Source of the DNA: Hydrogenophaga sp. PAMC20947
GTDB lineage: Bacteria; Pseudomonadota; Gammaproteobacteria; Burkholderiales; Burkholderiaceae_C
Reading direction: 5' to 3'
DNA: 64,000 bases
Assembly (NCBI RefSeq): GCF_004795855.1
Contig: NZ_CP039252.1
Coordinates: 1,736,001-1,800,000 of the forward strand
The position numbers and the translations under genes were made by a program. Shown piece by piece: positions 52,052 through 61,203 of this stretch (positions are counted from its first letter, which is position 1; each line of letters starts with the position of its first letter). The notes beneath the pieces are model-generated. The model saw nothing but the letters and a program-made list of their open reading frames with translations. It was not told the DNA's origin and made no database searches.

Positions 52052-53065
52052 ATGTCCTACCAAACAACGGCTCCCTCTTCCGTCCTTCGCCTGCTCGCCG
52101 ATGTCGGTGGCACCAATGCCCGATTTGCATTGCAAGCCGGATCTTTGGGTGAGATCACGCACATCCAGACCCTGCCGTGCGCCGACCACGCCACACTGGG
52201 CGCTGCCATCACGCACTACCTCGGCCAGCAATCCATTGGGCAGCGCCCGGCCCTCGCGTCCATCGCCATCGCCAACCCGATCCAGGGAGACCGGGTGCAA
52301 ATGACCAACCACGACTGGTCCTTTTCGATTGCCGAGCTGCAAGCAGCGATGGGCTTCCAGCGCCTGGAGCTGCTCAACGATTTCACCGCACTCGCGCTGG
52401 CCCTGCCCCATTTGCCAGCCAGCGACCTGCGGCAGGTGGGCGGTCGGCCAGGGGCCTCAGCTGCCCAGAGCACCACGGCCCTGGGCCTGATCGGGCCGGG
52501 CACCGGTCTGGGCGTGTCAGGGCTGGTCCCCGATGGGCAAGGCGGCTGGTGGCCGCTGCAAGGTGAAGGCGGCCACGTCACATTGCCCGCCACCAATGCC
52601 AACGAACAAGCGGTATTGGCGTTGCTGTGGGCGCGCTATGGCCATGTGTCAGCCGAGCGGGCGGTCAGCGGGCAAGGCCTCGGCAACCTGTATGGGGCCC
52701 TCACCCAGCGCGACACCGGGCTGTGGCCCGACCAGTTGCCCAGCGCGGCCGAAGTAAGCCAATGGGCGCAGAACGGTCAAGATGCAAAAGCCCAGGAAGC
52801 GTTGGCATTGTTCTTTGCATTTCTGGGCACCGTGGCCGGGAATCTCGCGCTCACCATGGGAGCATGGGGGGGCATTTTCCTCGGTGGTGGCATCTTGCCC
52901 CGTCTGGGCGCCCGCATCGACACATCAGCCTTCCGCGAGCGTTTTGAGCACAAAGGCCGGTTTGAAAACCACCTCAAACCGGTCCCTGTGTGGGTGATCG
53001 AGGCCAAACAATCACCCGCCTTGTTGGGCGCGGCCAAAAGGCTGGACAGTCTCACGCGCGCCTGA
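52052..53065 (+). CDS. glk: Glucokinase
   Basis: 337 residues, Glk (not ROK) type. It phosphorylates glucose with ATP to glucose 6-phosphate, feeding the nearby zwf. ATP-binding DVGGTNARFAL, catalytic region LLNDFTALA, GPGTGLGVSG and GEGGHV are intact. I chose the ATG at 52052, which begins MSYQTTAPSSV right before the ATP-binding strand; an upstream in-frame ATG would add 40 residues. The 239-bp gap before it shows no clear promoter. Confidence 0.94.
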   Translation: MSYQTTAPSSVLRLLADVGGTNARFALQAGSLGEITHIQTLPCADHATLGAAITHYLGQQSIGQRPALASIAIANPIQGDRVQMTNHDWSFSIAELQAAMGFQRLELLNDFTALALALPHLPASDLRQVGGRPGASAAQSTTALGLIGPGTGLGVSGLVPDGQGGWWPLQGEGGHVTLPATNANEQAVLALLWARYGHVSAERAVSGQGLGNLYGALTQRDTGLWPDQLPSAAEVSQWAQNGQDAKAQEALALFFAFLGTVAGNLALTMGAWGGIFLGGGILPRLGARIDTSAFRERFEHKGRFENHLKPVPVWVIEAKQSPALLGAAKRLDSLTRA

Positions 53066-53087
53066 GCGCGCAGTGGTCGCAGCCCGT

Positions 53088-54326
53088 TCAGACTTTCAGG
53101 AAGATGTCGCGATCGGGTGCAAAGCAGGCGTGCAAAGGCAGCAGCGCGCCGCCCAGCGCGCGTGCGTCTGAGCCGATGCTGCCACTCACCAGCCGCGGCA
53201 GGGCATGCAGCCCTTCGGTGTTGTAGGCCCTCAACGCCTCGCGGGTCTGGGCCAGCAACAACTGCAGCAGGCCCGGTGAAACCACGCCATCGATCACCAC
53301 TGCGTCCAGATCCAGGAACGCGGTTCCGGAGACGACGCACTGCGCCAGGGCCTTGGCTGCGCTCGATGTCCACGCCTCAGTGTGCGGCAACCACGGCGAC
53401 TGCATGGCGCGCTCGTCGTACGCCGCCCTCGGGTCGAGGTCATGGGCTCTAAAACGCTGCTCAAGATCCCACAACGATGCCTGGCTCACCAACTGTGGTG
53501 GCACGCCATCTCCGGCAACCGCCACCCGCAAGGGCAAGGACGCCACTGCACCCGCATTGCCGTTTTGGCCGCGGTGCAGGTGCGAATGGATCACCAGGCC
53601 GCCCCCGATGAAAGTATCCAGAAACAGGTACAGATAGCTGGGAATATCGCGCCCCTGGCCTTGCAGCAGCTCGGCCACACAGGCCGCTGAGGAATCTTTC
53701 GCAAAGCTCACCGGCAGATCGGTCATTGCCTGCACTTGCGCGCCCAGGTCAATGTGATTCCAGGCACTGGACTGCGCATCGGTCAGGCCCAGCATGCGGT
53801 GCCAGCCCCCCATTTGAAACGGCGCAGCCACCCCCACTCCCACCACCCGCTCGCGCAAGGCGCCCAGACCATCCAGCAACTGGTTGAGGTTGGTCTCAAT
53901 GGCAGGCAGCAAGGTCGCGACGTCGGGGAACGGGTATTGCAACACCAGGCGCTGCCGGACCCGACCGGTGAAATCCACCAGCAACCAGTCGGCGCTGCGC
54001 CGCCCGATCTTGATTCCAATGGCAAAAGCCCCATCGGGGTTCAGTCCCAGCGGCACGGAGGGCTGCCCCACACGACCCCGAACGGGAGCCTGCCGGACCA
54101 ACAAACCATCTTCATCCAGGCGCGCTGTGATCAGCCCGATCGTCTGGGCGGTCAGGCCAGTGAGGCGTGCCAGTTCGGCCTTGGGCGTGGAACCGTGGGA
54201 CCGCAGCGCCTGCAACACCACGCGCTCGTTGAACTGCCGCATCCCCACCTGGTTCGAACCCCGTTGCTTCAGACGCACAGCGGCATCGGCAGGCTTCGCG
54301 TTTTCGACAGCAGAGTGAGCAAGCAT
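53088..54326 (-). CDS. ROK-family transcriptional repressor
   Basis: 412 residues. The N-terminal winged helix-turn-helix (VLQALRSHGSTPKAELARLTGLTAQTIGL) is followed by a ROK sugar-binding domain (GVGVAAPFQ, FIGGGLVIHSHLHRGQNGNAGAV). The zinc motif CxCGxxGC of NagC/Mlc is missing, and the catalytic EIGH is replaced by a VASLP stretch, so it is a regulator without kinase activity. It probably senses a hexose or derivative for the adjacent sugar genes. It lies between glk (convergent) and the RbsD/FucU gene, 41 bp downstream of the latter on the same strand. Confidence 0.87.
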   Translation of the reverse strand: MLAHSAVENAKPADAAVRLKQRGSNQVGMRQFNERVVLQALRSHGSTPKAELARLTGLTAQTIGLITARLDEDGLLVRQAPVRGRVGQPSVPLGLNPDGAFAIGIKIGRRSADWLLVDFTGRVRQRLVLQYPFPDVATLLPAIETNLNQLLDGLGALRERVVGVGVAAPFQMGGWHRMLGLTDAQSSAWNHIDLGAQVQAMTDLPVSFAKDSSAACVAELLQGQGRDIPSYLYLFLDTFIGGGLVIHSHLHRGQNGNAGAVASLPLRVAVAGDGVPPQLVSQASLWDLEQRFRAHDLDPRAAYDERAMQSPWLPHTEAWTSSAAKALAQCVVSGTAFLDLDAVVIDGVVSPGLLQLLLAQTREALRAYNTEGLHALPRLVSGSIGSDARALGGALLPLHACFAPDRDIFLKV

Positions 54327-54367
54327 GGTGGGGTAAATGGTGAGAAGGTAGGGGAAATGCAAGCGCG

Positions 54368-54820
54368 TCAGGCGCGCAAAGCCTCACCCAGAACCCCTTT
54401 GCGCAGCAAAAAATTGCTCCAGGGCTGCAGTTCACCGGTGACCACGGTGCCATAGGCCGAGCGCACGCGATCATAAAAGGCGAACCGCTCTACCGCTTGC
54501 GCCTGACCGTCATGCAAGCCCTCGTGCGCCAACACCGCCAGTGCTTCCCGTTGTACCTCAGAACGGTATCCAGCGGCCTTGCCACAGACGTGCATGCAAG
54601 CAACGGGACACGCCACATCGGATGCCCATGGCAGCACACTGCCCACCGCCCGCAGCGCGCGCGCCATGCCCACGCCAGGCAGACGCAACACCGGCTTGCC
54701 GGCAGCAAGGCTCATGGCCGTGAAGTTGGCATCAGCCAGCACGATGGTGTCATCGTGCCCCATCTCGGCCAGCATCTTGAGCAGATCCGGGCTGAGCACC
54801 GGATCAATGCCCTTCAGCAT
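54368..54820 (-). CDS. RbsD/FucU-family sugar mutarotase
   Basis: 150 residues. It interconverts anomers of a sugar such as fucose or ribose, which speeds use by kinases or dehydrogenases. The family signature MLKGIDPVLSPDLLKMLAEMGHDDTIVLADANF, with the catalytic His/Asp pair in GHDD and LADANF, is visible, and FAFYDRVRSAYGTVVTGE closes the domain. The substrate is unknown. It precedes the ROK gene on the same strand and is divergent from the PfkB kinase gene. Confidence 0.9.
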   Translation of the reverse strand: MLKGIDPVLSPDLLKMLAEMGHDDTIVLADANFTAMSLAAGKPVLRLPGVGMARALRAVGSVLPWASDVACPVACMHVCGKAAGYRSEVQREALAVLAHEGLHDGQAQAVERFAFYDRVRSAYGTVVTGELQPWSNFLLRKGVLGEALRA

Positions 54821-54980
54821 CCGCGCCCATTAAACAGTCGATCAACTCCAGCGCGATTTCGGAAGACTTCCAGGCGTCCACTGACGGTGGGTCCCGTTGA
54901 TCCGGACCCGACAGCTGGCCTGGCCGACCGCCACGTTCATCCCGATCACACGCTCCACCAGTCCGCTCGTGCATTTTCAT
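54804..54980 (-). CDS. Possible small ORF upstream of the mutarotase gene
   Basis: A 58-residue frame (MKMHERTGGACDRDERGG ... ELIDCLMGADAEGH) begins at ATG 54980 after GAGGAGA and overlaps the mutarotase start by 17 bp. It has the right ribosome site but no recognised family and could be an uncoded leader, a small leader peptide or a remnant of a longer gene. Low confidence. Confidence 0.25.
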   Translation of the reverse strand: MKMHERTGGACDRDERGGRPGQLSGPDQRDPPSVDAWKSSEIALELIDCLMGADAEGH

Positions 54981-55092
54981 GGGGTGTCTCCTCGGTGGGG
55001 TGGATGGGTGGTTCAAACGGGCCTTCGGCCATCTTTGCCACGGGTTTTTTCGCTTGGCACCACCGAATGAATGCACTATATTCGCAAACAGG

Positions 55093-55117
55093 TTAATAAA
55101 TCAACTGGATTTAGTTA
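55093..55117. promoter_or_regulatory. AT-rich inverted repeat upstream of the PfkB gene, possible ROK operator
   Basis: TAAATC-AACTG-GATTTA (55097-55113) with flanking TTAA/GTTA forms an imperfect palindrome directly upstream of the ATG at 55117. ROK-family repressors bind AT-rich palindromes, and a ROK gene is adjacent. A TATATT at 55077-55082 may be part of the promoter. Confidence 0.35.
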
Positions 55118-56130
55118 TGGTAAACCCACATCCCTTCGCATCTTTACAAGTCGCCACCGCTGGAGAGGCCTTGATGGACCTGATCCAGGAGGCCGACGGT
55201 CGCCTGCGCCCCTGCAATGGCGGCGCTGTGTACAACCTCAGTCGAGCCCTCGGGCTTCAGGGCGTGGGCACGCTCTACCTCAACCCCCTCTCCGCAGACC
55301 GCTTTGGCCGCGGCATGGCCGATGCCATTGGGCAGGCTGGTGTGACGCTGGCGCGCAGCGAGCCGGCTCACGAACCTACATCCCTGGCCGTTGTCGGTCT
55401 TGATGCACAGGGCAAGGCAAGCTACAGCTTCTATCGGGAAGGTGTTGCCGACCGCCAGGTGACCGCCACCGAGATGAGCGCGCAATGCGCCTCACACCCC
55501 ACACTGAAAGTGATCGCCACCGGCTGCCTGGCCCTGGTGGCGGACGACGCCGACAAATACCTGCCCTGGCTCACGGCGCAGCGCGCCGCTGGCAGGCTGG
55601 TGGTGGTGGACGCGAACCTTCGCCCGGCTATCGTGCCGGACATGGCCGCCTACCAGGCCAGCGTGATGAATGCCCTGGGGCAGGCGCACATCGTCAAAGT
55701 GAGCGACGACGATCTGGTCACGCTGGGTTTTTCCGAAGCCGACCCGATCAAGGCTGCCAGGGCTCTGCTCGCGCAAACTCCCGCCCAATGGCTGGCGCTC
55801 ACGCTGGGCGCGAAAGGCGCTGTCTTGATGCAGCGCGAGGGTGCCGCCTGGCACGCCACGGAAACCGCGCCAGTCAAGGTGGCCGATACCGTTGGCGCGG
55901 GTGACTGCTTCCTTGCAGGCATGTTGGTCGCGTTGCTGGAGCGCCCAGCCATGCAGAACGCTGCCAACGCTGACGCACTGCAGCTGGACGCGAAAGACAT
56001 CGAGCACATCCTGTGCCACGCCATCGCCAGCGCCAGCCTGTGTGTGCAGGAAATCGGCTGCGTGCCGCCGACCCTGGAGCAGGTTCGCGCGCGCACCCAG
56101 CAGAGCAAGGCCACGTTCAAGGCGCTCTGA
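55117..56130 (+). CDS. PfkB-family carbohydrate kinase (fructokinase-like)
   Basis: 337 residues. PfkB family marks are the N-terminal GGAVYNLSRALGL (substrate-binding GG) and the C-terminal DTVGAGDCFLAGML with the catalytic Asp. It phosphorylates a sugar, most likely fructose or a hexose given the neighbours. The start at ATG 55117 sits directly after the AT-rich palindrome; longer in-frame starts have no ribosome site. It runs toward zwf with a hairpin between them. Confidence 0.87.
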   Translation: MVNPHPFASLQVATAGEALMDLIQEADGRLRPCNGGAVYNLSRALGLQGVGTLYLNPLSADRFGRGMADAIGQAGVTLARSEPAHEPTSLAVVGLDAQGKASYSFYREGVADRQVTATEMSAQCASHPTLKVIATGCLALVADDADKYLPWLTAQRAAGRLVVVDANLRPAIVPDMAAYQASVMNALGQAHIVKVSDDDLVTLGFSEADPIKAARALLAQTPAQWLALTLGAKGAVLMQREGAAWHATETAPVKVADTVGAGDCFLAGMLVALLERPAMQNAANADALQLDAKDIEHILCHAIASASLCVQEIGCVPPTLEQVRARTQQSKATFKAL

Positions 56131-56161
56131 ATCAGGGAATTATCTGCACACCCAGCGCAAA

Positions 56162-56196
56162 GCCCCTGCCGAAACCTGTTGTTTCATCAGGGGCTA
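56162..56196. other. Stem-loop between the PfkB gene and zwf
   Basis: An 8-bp stem (AGCCCCTG / CAGGGGCT) encloses a second 5-bp stem (GAAAC / GTTTC). It is followed by AAAAAA, not T, on plus, so it does not look like a simple intrinsic terminator in that direction. It may protect or process the message, and it lies just before the HexR-type site. Confidence 0.4.
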
Positions 56197-56212
56197 AAAA
56201 AGAAACCCGCAT

Positions 56213-56227
56213 GTAACTTAATTACAT
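56213..56227. promoter_or_regulatory. HexR-type operator upstream of zwf
   Basis: TGTAACTTAATTACA is a 15-bp palindrome with perfect TGTAA/TTACA arms. It matches the HexR consensus (TGTAAT-NNN-ATTACA) closely. HexR releases at KDPG and controls Entner-Doudoroff genes, and zwf is its best-known target. A hexR gene is not in the window. Confidence 0.75.
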
Positions 56228-56263
56228 TAACATCTCATTGACACAGCAACTACAACACGAGAC

Positions 56264-57739
56264 ATGGCCACCACAACCCCCACCCCTGCCCATGCCGCGC
56301 CACTGGATCTGGTGATCTTTGGCGGCCTGGGCGACCTCTCCGTACGCAAGCTGTTGCCCGCGCTCTACATGGCGCACATGCACAACAACCTGCCCGAACT
56401 CACCCGCATCCACGCACTCGGTCGCCAGACTTGGGACCGTGCCGGCTTTGAGAGCTTCCTGCAAGAAAAGGTACCCGGCTTCATCGAACCCAAGGCCTAC
56501 AACGACACCGCCTGGGCCAGCTTTGTCGCCCGACTCAACTACGTGTGTGTCGACGCCACGCAGGCGCAGGACTTCCAGGCGCTGGCGGCCGCCATGCAGC
56601 CTGGCTCTGACCGCGTGTACTACCTGGCCACCGCACCCACCTTGTTCGTCGGCATCTGCGCCAACCTCTCGGGCGCCGACCTGATCGATGCCAAAGCACG
56701 CGTGGTGCTGGAAAAGCCGCTCGGCCACGACCTCGCATCTGCCCAGAAGATCAACGACGACGTGGGCCAATTTTTTCAGGAACATCAGATCTTCCGGATC
56801 GATCATTACCTGGGCAAGGAAACGGTGCAAAACCTGATGGTCCTGCGCTTTGGCAACACCATTTTTGAGCCTCTGTGGCGCAGCCCGCACATCAAGAGCG
56901 TGCAGATCACCGTGGCCGAAAGCGTGGGCGTGGGCAGCCGTGCTGGTTTCTACGACGGCACCGGCGCCATGCGCGACATGATTCAGAACCACCTGTTGCA
57001 ATTGCTGTGCATCGTGGCCATGGAGCCACCGGTGTCGCTCGACCCAGACGCCGTGCGCGATGAAAAGCTCAAGGTCTTGCGTTCGCTGCGCCCCATGAAG
57101 GTGTCCGATGTGGCCAGAGACACCGTGCGCGGGCAGTACGGCGCGGGTGCGTCCAAAGACGGATCGGCTATGGGTTACCTGCAGGAAGACAACGTGCCGG
57201 CCGACAGCGGCACCGAAACTTTTGTGGCGCTCAAGGCTCACATCAACAACTGGCGTTGGGCCAATGTGCCGATTTTTCTGCGCACTGGCAAGCGCATGGC
57301 CGAGCGCCGGTCTGAGATCGTTATCGAGTTCGCTGACCTGCCCTTCACCATCTTCGCCGACTCCCCGCGCCAATCGGTCAACCGGCTGATGATCCGTTTG
57401 CAGCCCGAAGAACACGTGCAGTTGCACATGATGGCCAAGGAGCCTGGCAGCGGCATGAAGCTGCGCCCGGTGCACTTGAATCTCGATCTGGAATCGGCCT
57501 TCACCGAGCGCCGCGCCGAGGCCTACGAACGCCTGCTGATCGACGTGATCAAAGGGCGACTGACCCACTTCATGCGCCGCGACGAGCTCGAAGCCGCCTG
57601 GGCCTGGGTCGACCCCATCATTGAGGGCTGGAAGCAGCTCAATGAAAAGCCCAAAGCCTACACGGCCGGCACCTGGGGCCCCGCGGCTTCGTCGGCCCTC
57701 ATGGCACGGGAAGACTCTTCCTGGGTAGAAGAATCTTGA
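56264..57739 (+). CDS. zwf: Glucose-6-phosphate 1-dehydrogenase
   Basis: 491 residues. It oxidises glucose 6-phosphate to 6-phosphogluconolactone. The nucleotide-binding GGLGDLSVRKL replaces the usual GASGDL; the substrate signature RIDHYLGKE and the VVLEKPLGHDL block are intact. The start ATG at 56264 follows the HexR-type site by 36 bp; a TTGACA at 56239 is too near for a standard promoter. It heads the zwf-pgl-edd-eda run. Confidence 0.97.
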   Translation: MATTTPTPAHAAPLDLVIFGGLGDLSVRKLLPALYMAHMHNNLPELTRIHALGRQTWDRAGFESFLQEKVPGFIEPKAYNDTAWASFVARLNYVCVDATQAQDFQALAAAMQPGSDRVYYLATAPTLFVGICANLSGADLIDAKARVVLEKPLGHDLASAQKINDDVGQFFQEHQIFRIDHYLGKETVQNLMVLRFGNTIFEPLWRSPHIKSVQITVAESVGVGSRAGFYDGTGAMRDMIQNHLLQLLCIVAMEPPVSLDPDAVRDEKLKVLRSLRPMKVSDVARDTVRGQYGAGASKDGSAMGYLQEDNVPADSGTETFVALKAHINNWRWANVPIFLRTGKRMAERRSEIVIEFADLPFTIFADSPRQSVNRLMIRLQPEEHVQLHMMAKEPGSGMKLRPVHLNLDLESAFTERRAEAYERLLIDVIKGRLTHFMRRDELEAAWAWVDPIIEGWKQLNEKPKAYTAGTWGPAASSALMAREDSSWVEES

Positions 57740-57740
57740 C

Positions 57741-57803
57741 CCCCCGCACCGCGCTTGCAGCGCGTCACCCCCTCACCCGTTCGGGCTGAGCCTGTTGAAG
57801 CCC
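57741..57803. repeat. Intergenic repeat and REP-like sequence between zwf and pgl
   Basis: A palindromic GCGC-TTGCA-GCGC core with TCACCCCCTCA resembles the repeats at 2361 and 61036. Next to it, GTTCGGGCTGAGCCTGTTGAAGCCC (57779-57803) is close to a REP-like sequence common between genes of many proteobacteria. Confidence 0.45.
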
Positions 57804-57835
57804 TCTTGCTGCGTTGACCTGAAAACGGAGACCGA

Positions 57836-58525
57836 ATGATTGCTGAGCACCTTCATGCCACCCCCGCCGCGCTGGCCCTCACCATCGCTGACGAGTTGCG
57901 AGCAGCCCTCGCCGAGCGCGGTCAAGCGACACTCGCCATCTCGGGTGGCAAGTCGCCCATTGCCTTGTTCGAACAGCTGCGCGAGCAGGCTCTGGACTGG
58001 TCTCATGTCACCGTGATGCTGGTTGATGAGCGCTGCGTGGCACACGACCATGCCGACAGCAACACGGCTTTGGTGCGCCAGCATTTGTTGCAGGGCGCGG
58101 CCTCTGCGGCCACGTTCGTGGCGCTGTTCGATGCCATCCCTGCCGATTTGAGCGAAGCCGCCCTGCTTGACCTGGTCAACTCGGCCAATCAACGCCTGAG
58201 CACGCTCGCTTTCCCGCTGGATGTGATCGTTCTCGGTATGGGTGAAGACGGCCACACGGCATCGCTGTTCCCTGCTGCGCCTGGCCTCGACAATGCATTG
58301 GCGTCCGCTGGCCCCATCGCCTGGGTGCGCCCCGCCACCGCGCCGCATGCCCGGCTCACGCTCACGCTGCCGGTGCTGCAGATGGCCCGCCACGTGCACC
58401 TGCCGCTGTCGGGCGAGAACAAACTCAAGGTCTACCAAGAAGCCGCCAAAGGCGCAAATCCTGCGCTGCCCATTTCTCTGTTGCTCAACAGTCCGGCTTG
58501 CGACGTGCAAGTCTGGAAGAGCTGA
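57836..58525 (+). CDS. pgl: 6-Phosphogluconolactonase
   Basis: 229 residues of the DevB/Pgl type. It hydrolyses 6-phosphogluconolactone to 6-phosphogluconate. Recognisable parts are ISGGKSPIALF, LVDERCVAHD and GMGEDGHTASLFP. Size is family-normal. A repeat separates it from zwf (96 bp). It is 21 bp ahead of edd, so it belongs to the same transcription run. Confidence 0.94.
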   Translation: MIAEHLHATPAALALTIADELRAALAERGQATLAISGGKSPIALFEQLREQALDWSHVTVMLVDERCVAHDHADSNTALVRQHLLQGAASAATFVALFDAIPADLSEAALLDLVNSANQRLSTLAFPLDVIVLGMGEDGHTASLFPAAPGLDNALASAGPIAWVRPATAPHARLTLTLPVLQMARHVHLPLSGENKLKVYQEAAKGANPALPISLLLNSPACDVQVWKS

Positions 58526-58546
58526 AGCCCACAAGGATTCCACAAC

Positions 58547-60382
58547 ATGACAACCCCACTGCACCCCACCCTCGCCAGCGTCACACAACGCATCATCGAT
58601 CGAAGCGCCGGCCCCCGTGCCGCCTACCTCGACACCATGGCCCACAACGCCAAAGCCGGTACGCAGCGCGGCGGCATGGGCTGTGCCAACATGGCGCACA
58701 CGACAGCAGCATTGCCCGCGGCCGACAAGCTCAAAATCCACGCCGAGCGCGCCCCCCACCTGGGCGTCGTCAGTGCTTACAACGACATGCTCTCGGCCCA
58801 CCAGCCCTATGAGCCCTACCCCGAAATCATCCGCGAACATGCGCGCGCACTGGGCTACACCGCGCAAATGGCCGGTGGTGTACCCGCCATGTGCGACGGT
58901 GTCACGCAAGGTGCGTCCGGCATGGAGCTCTCGCTGTTTTCGCGCGATGTGATCGCCCTGGCCACGGCGGTGGCCTTGTCGCACAACGTGTTCGACGCCG
59001 CACTCATGCTCGGCATTTGCGACAAGATCGTGCCAGGCCTGTTCATCGGCGCGGTGCAGTTCGGCCATCTGTCCACCGTGTTTGTGCCGGCTGGCCCCAT
59101 GACATCGGGCTTGTCCAACGACGCCAAAGCCAAGGTGCGCCAGCAATACGCACAAGGCCTGGTCGGCCGCGACGCCTTGCTGGAAAGCGAATCGCAGGCT
59201 TACCACAGCCCCGGCACCTGCACCTTCTACGGCACCGCCAACAGCAACCAGATGCTGATGGAAATCATGGGCTTGCACCTGCCCGGCTCCAGCTTCGTCA
59301 ACCCCGGCACCGAGCTGCGCGCCGCACTCACGCTGGAAGCCGTCAAACGCGCGTTCCAGAACACGGGCAAGACCGGCGGCGAACGCATCCGCCTGGCTGA
59401 TATCGTGAGCGAAAAGACCATCGTCAACGGCATCATCGGCCTGTTGGCCACCGGTGGGTCCACCAACCACACCATCCACCTCATCGCCATGGCCCGCACC
59501 GCTGGCGTGTTGATCGACTGGGACGATTTTTCCGAGCTCTCCCACGTGGTGCCGCTGCTGGCCCGCGTGTACCCCAACGGCAGCGCCGATGTGAACCATT
59601 TCCACGCCGCGGGCGGCATGGGCTTCCTGATGCACGAGTTGCTGGCCAATGGCCTGCTGCATGGTGATGTGAGCACCGTCATGGGCCAGGGCCTGGATGC
59701 CTACACCAACGAGCCCTGGCTTGACAACGGTGCGCTGGCCTGGCGCCCTGTGCCAGAGAAGAGCGCCGACGAAGCCGTGCTGCGCCCCGTGAGCGCGCCG
59801 TTCAGCGCCGACGGTGGTCTGCGCCTGCTCAAGGGCAACCTGGGCCGCAGCGTGGTCAAGGTCTCTGCCGTGAAACCTGAGCACCGTGTGGTTCGCGCCC
59901 AAGCCGTGGTCGTCAGCGATCAGCAGGATTTGCTGGCCTTGTTCAATGCCGGTGAAATCAACCGCGACTTGATTGCGGTGGTGCGCTACCAGGGCCCACG
60001 TGCCAATGGTATGCCCGAACTGCACAAACTCACGCCGCCGCTGGCCGTGCTGCAAGACAAAGGCTTCAAGGTGGCGCTGGTGACCGACGGCCGCATGTCT
60101 GGCGCTTCAGGCAAGGTGCCTGCCGCCATTCACCTCAGCCCTGAAGCACTGGCCGATGGCCCGATTGCCAAGGTGCAAGACGGCGACTGGATCACGCTCG
60201 ATTGCGAACAAGGCATTCTGGAACTCGAGGTGGACGCTGCGACGCTCGCCGCCCGCACCGTCAAACACCCCGACCTCAGCCACAATGCGCACGGCACGGG
60301 CCGTGAGCTGTTTGGCCTGTTCCGCGCACACGCGTCCACCGCCGAATCCGGCGCTTCCCCTCTTTTTGGCGACCGCGCCTGA
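58547..60382 (+). CDS. edd: Phosphogluconate dehydratase
   Basis: 611 residues, IlvD/Edd family. It dehydrates 6-phosphogluconate to KDPG with a 4Fe-4S cluster. Cysteine-containing motifs are [17 protein letters not shown] and GICDKIVPG, with the characteristic [10 protein letters not shown] and [14 protein letters not shown]. Length and N-terminus are family-normal. A gap of 16 bp leads to eda. Confidence 0.97.
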   Translation: MTTPLHPTLASVTQRIIDRSAGPRAAYLDTMAHNAKAGTQRGGMGCANMAHTTAALPAADKLKIHAERAPHLGVVSAYNDMLSAHQPYEPYPEIIREHARALGYTAQMAGGVPAMCDGVTQGASGMELSLFSRDVIALATAVALSHNVFDAALMLGICDKIVPGLFIGAVQFGHLSTVFVPAGPMTSGLSNDAKAKVRQQYAQGLVGRDALLESESQAYHSPGTCTFYGTANSNQMLMEIMGLHLPGSSFVNPGTELRAALTLEAVKRAFQNTGKTGGERIRLADIVSEKTIVNGIIGLLATGGSTNHTIHLIAMARTAGVLIDWDDFSELSHVVPLLARVYPNGSADVNHFHAAGGMGFLMHELLANGLLHGDVSTVMGQGLDAYTNEPWLDNGALAWRPVPEKSADEAVLRPVSAPFSADGGLRLLKGNLGRSVVKVSAVKPEHRVVRAQAVVVSDQQDLLALFNAGEINRDLIAVVRYQGPRANGMPELHKLTPPLAVLQDKGFKVALVTDGRMSGASGKVPAAIHLSPEALADGPIAKVQDGDWITLDCEQGILELEVDAATLAARTVKHPDLSHNAHGTGRELFGLFRAHASTAESGASPLFGDRA

Positions 60383-60398
60383 ACTGGAGTCCAACACG

Positions 60399-61034
60399 AT
60401 GACCACCACCTGCTTCTCCCGCCCCGCCTTCAAATCCCGCGTTGTGCCTGTGATCGTGCTAACCGACCCGGCCCACGCCGTGCCCCTGGCGCACGCGCTG
60501 CTTGAAGGCGGTATCGACGTGATGGAAATCACCCTGCGGTCCGACGCCGCGCTGGCTTCCATCGAGGCGGTGGCCAAGGCGGTGCCACAAATGCACCTGG
60601 GCGCAGGCACCGTGACCCGCCTGGCCGAAGTACAGCGCGTGATCGATGCGGGCGCCACTTTTGCACTCTCACCCGGCTGCACCGACGCACTGGTCGAAGC
60701 CGTGAAAGCCGCCAAACTGCCCTTCATCCCGGGTGTGATGACACCGGGCGAAGTCATGCTCCGCCGCGAACAGGGCTTCTCCCTGATGAAGCTTTTTCCT
60801 GCGGCTCAAGCCGGTGGCATGGGCATGTTGAAAGCGCTGGGCGCACCCATTCCCGATGTGATGTTCTGCCCTACCGGCGGCGTCAGCCCCGACAACCTGA
60901 AAGACTTCCTGAAGCTGCCCAATGTGGCCATGGCCGGCGGCTCATGGCTCACGCCAGCGGATGCGCTCAATGCGGGCAACTGGGCCAAAATCACCCAGCT
61001 CGCCCGCGAAGCCACCGCGCTCGCCTCGAACTGA
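60399..61034 (+). CDS. eda: KDPG/KHG aldolase
   Basis: 211 residues. It splits KDPG into pyruvate and glyceraldehyde 3-phosphate. The Schiff-base Lys is K131 in SLMKLFPAAQAGG; the general acid/base is E43 in VMEITLRS; LGAGTVT and CPTGGV complete the barrel. I chose the ATG at 60399, 16 bp after edd. The frame is open upstream but that is the end of edd. Confidence 0.96.
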   Translation: MTTTCFSRPAFKSRVVPVIVLTDPAHAVPLAHALLEGGIDVMEITLRSDAALASIEAVAKAVPQMHLGAGTVTRLAEVQRVIDAGATFALSPGCTDALVEAVKAAKLPFIPGVMTPGEVMLRREQGFSLMKLFPAAQAGGMGMLKALGAPIPDVMFCPTGGVSPDNLKDFLKLPNVAMAGGSWLTPADALNAGNWAKITQLAREATALASN

Positions 61035-61035
61035 C

Positions 61036-61130
61036 CCTCCCCGTGCCGCGCCTTCCGCGCTCACGCCCTCAAGGGGGCGATGCTGTTGGCCTGGCGGAGC
61101 CGGTTCCACGGCACTTTGGGCTGAGGCCCG
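61036..61130. repeat. Comamonadaceae-type intergenic repeat, copy 2
   Basis: CCGTGCCGCGCCTTCCGCGC followed by TCACGCCCTC, AAGGGGGCGATGCTG and GGCGGAGCCGGTTCCACGGCA. The blocks follow the same order as at 2361-2450. It fills most of the 169-bp gap between eda and pgi. Confidence 0.5.
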
Positions 61131-61203
61131 TCGCTCGAACGCCGCCATGCGCCTCGCATTGCTTGGCATCTGATCAACAGAAAACACGTCCAGGGAAACC
61201 ATC

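Noticed and set aside
56239..56244. TTGACA as a -35 of zwf
   Set aside because: A -10 at 17 bp would fall on the start codon at 56264, so it cannot serve as a standard promoter.
57773..60055. Long open frame (760 residues) on minus across pgl and edd
   Set aside because: It is the antisense shadow of strongly recognised enzymes in GC-rich DNA; its composition is unlike real proteins and it has no recognisable domain.
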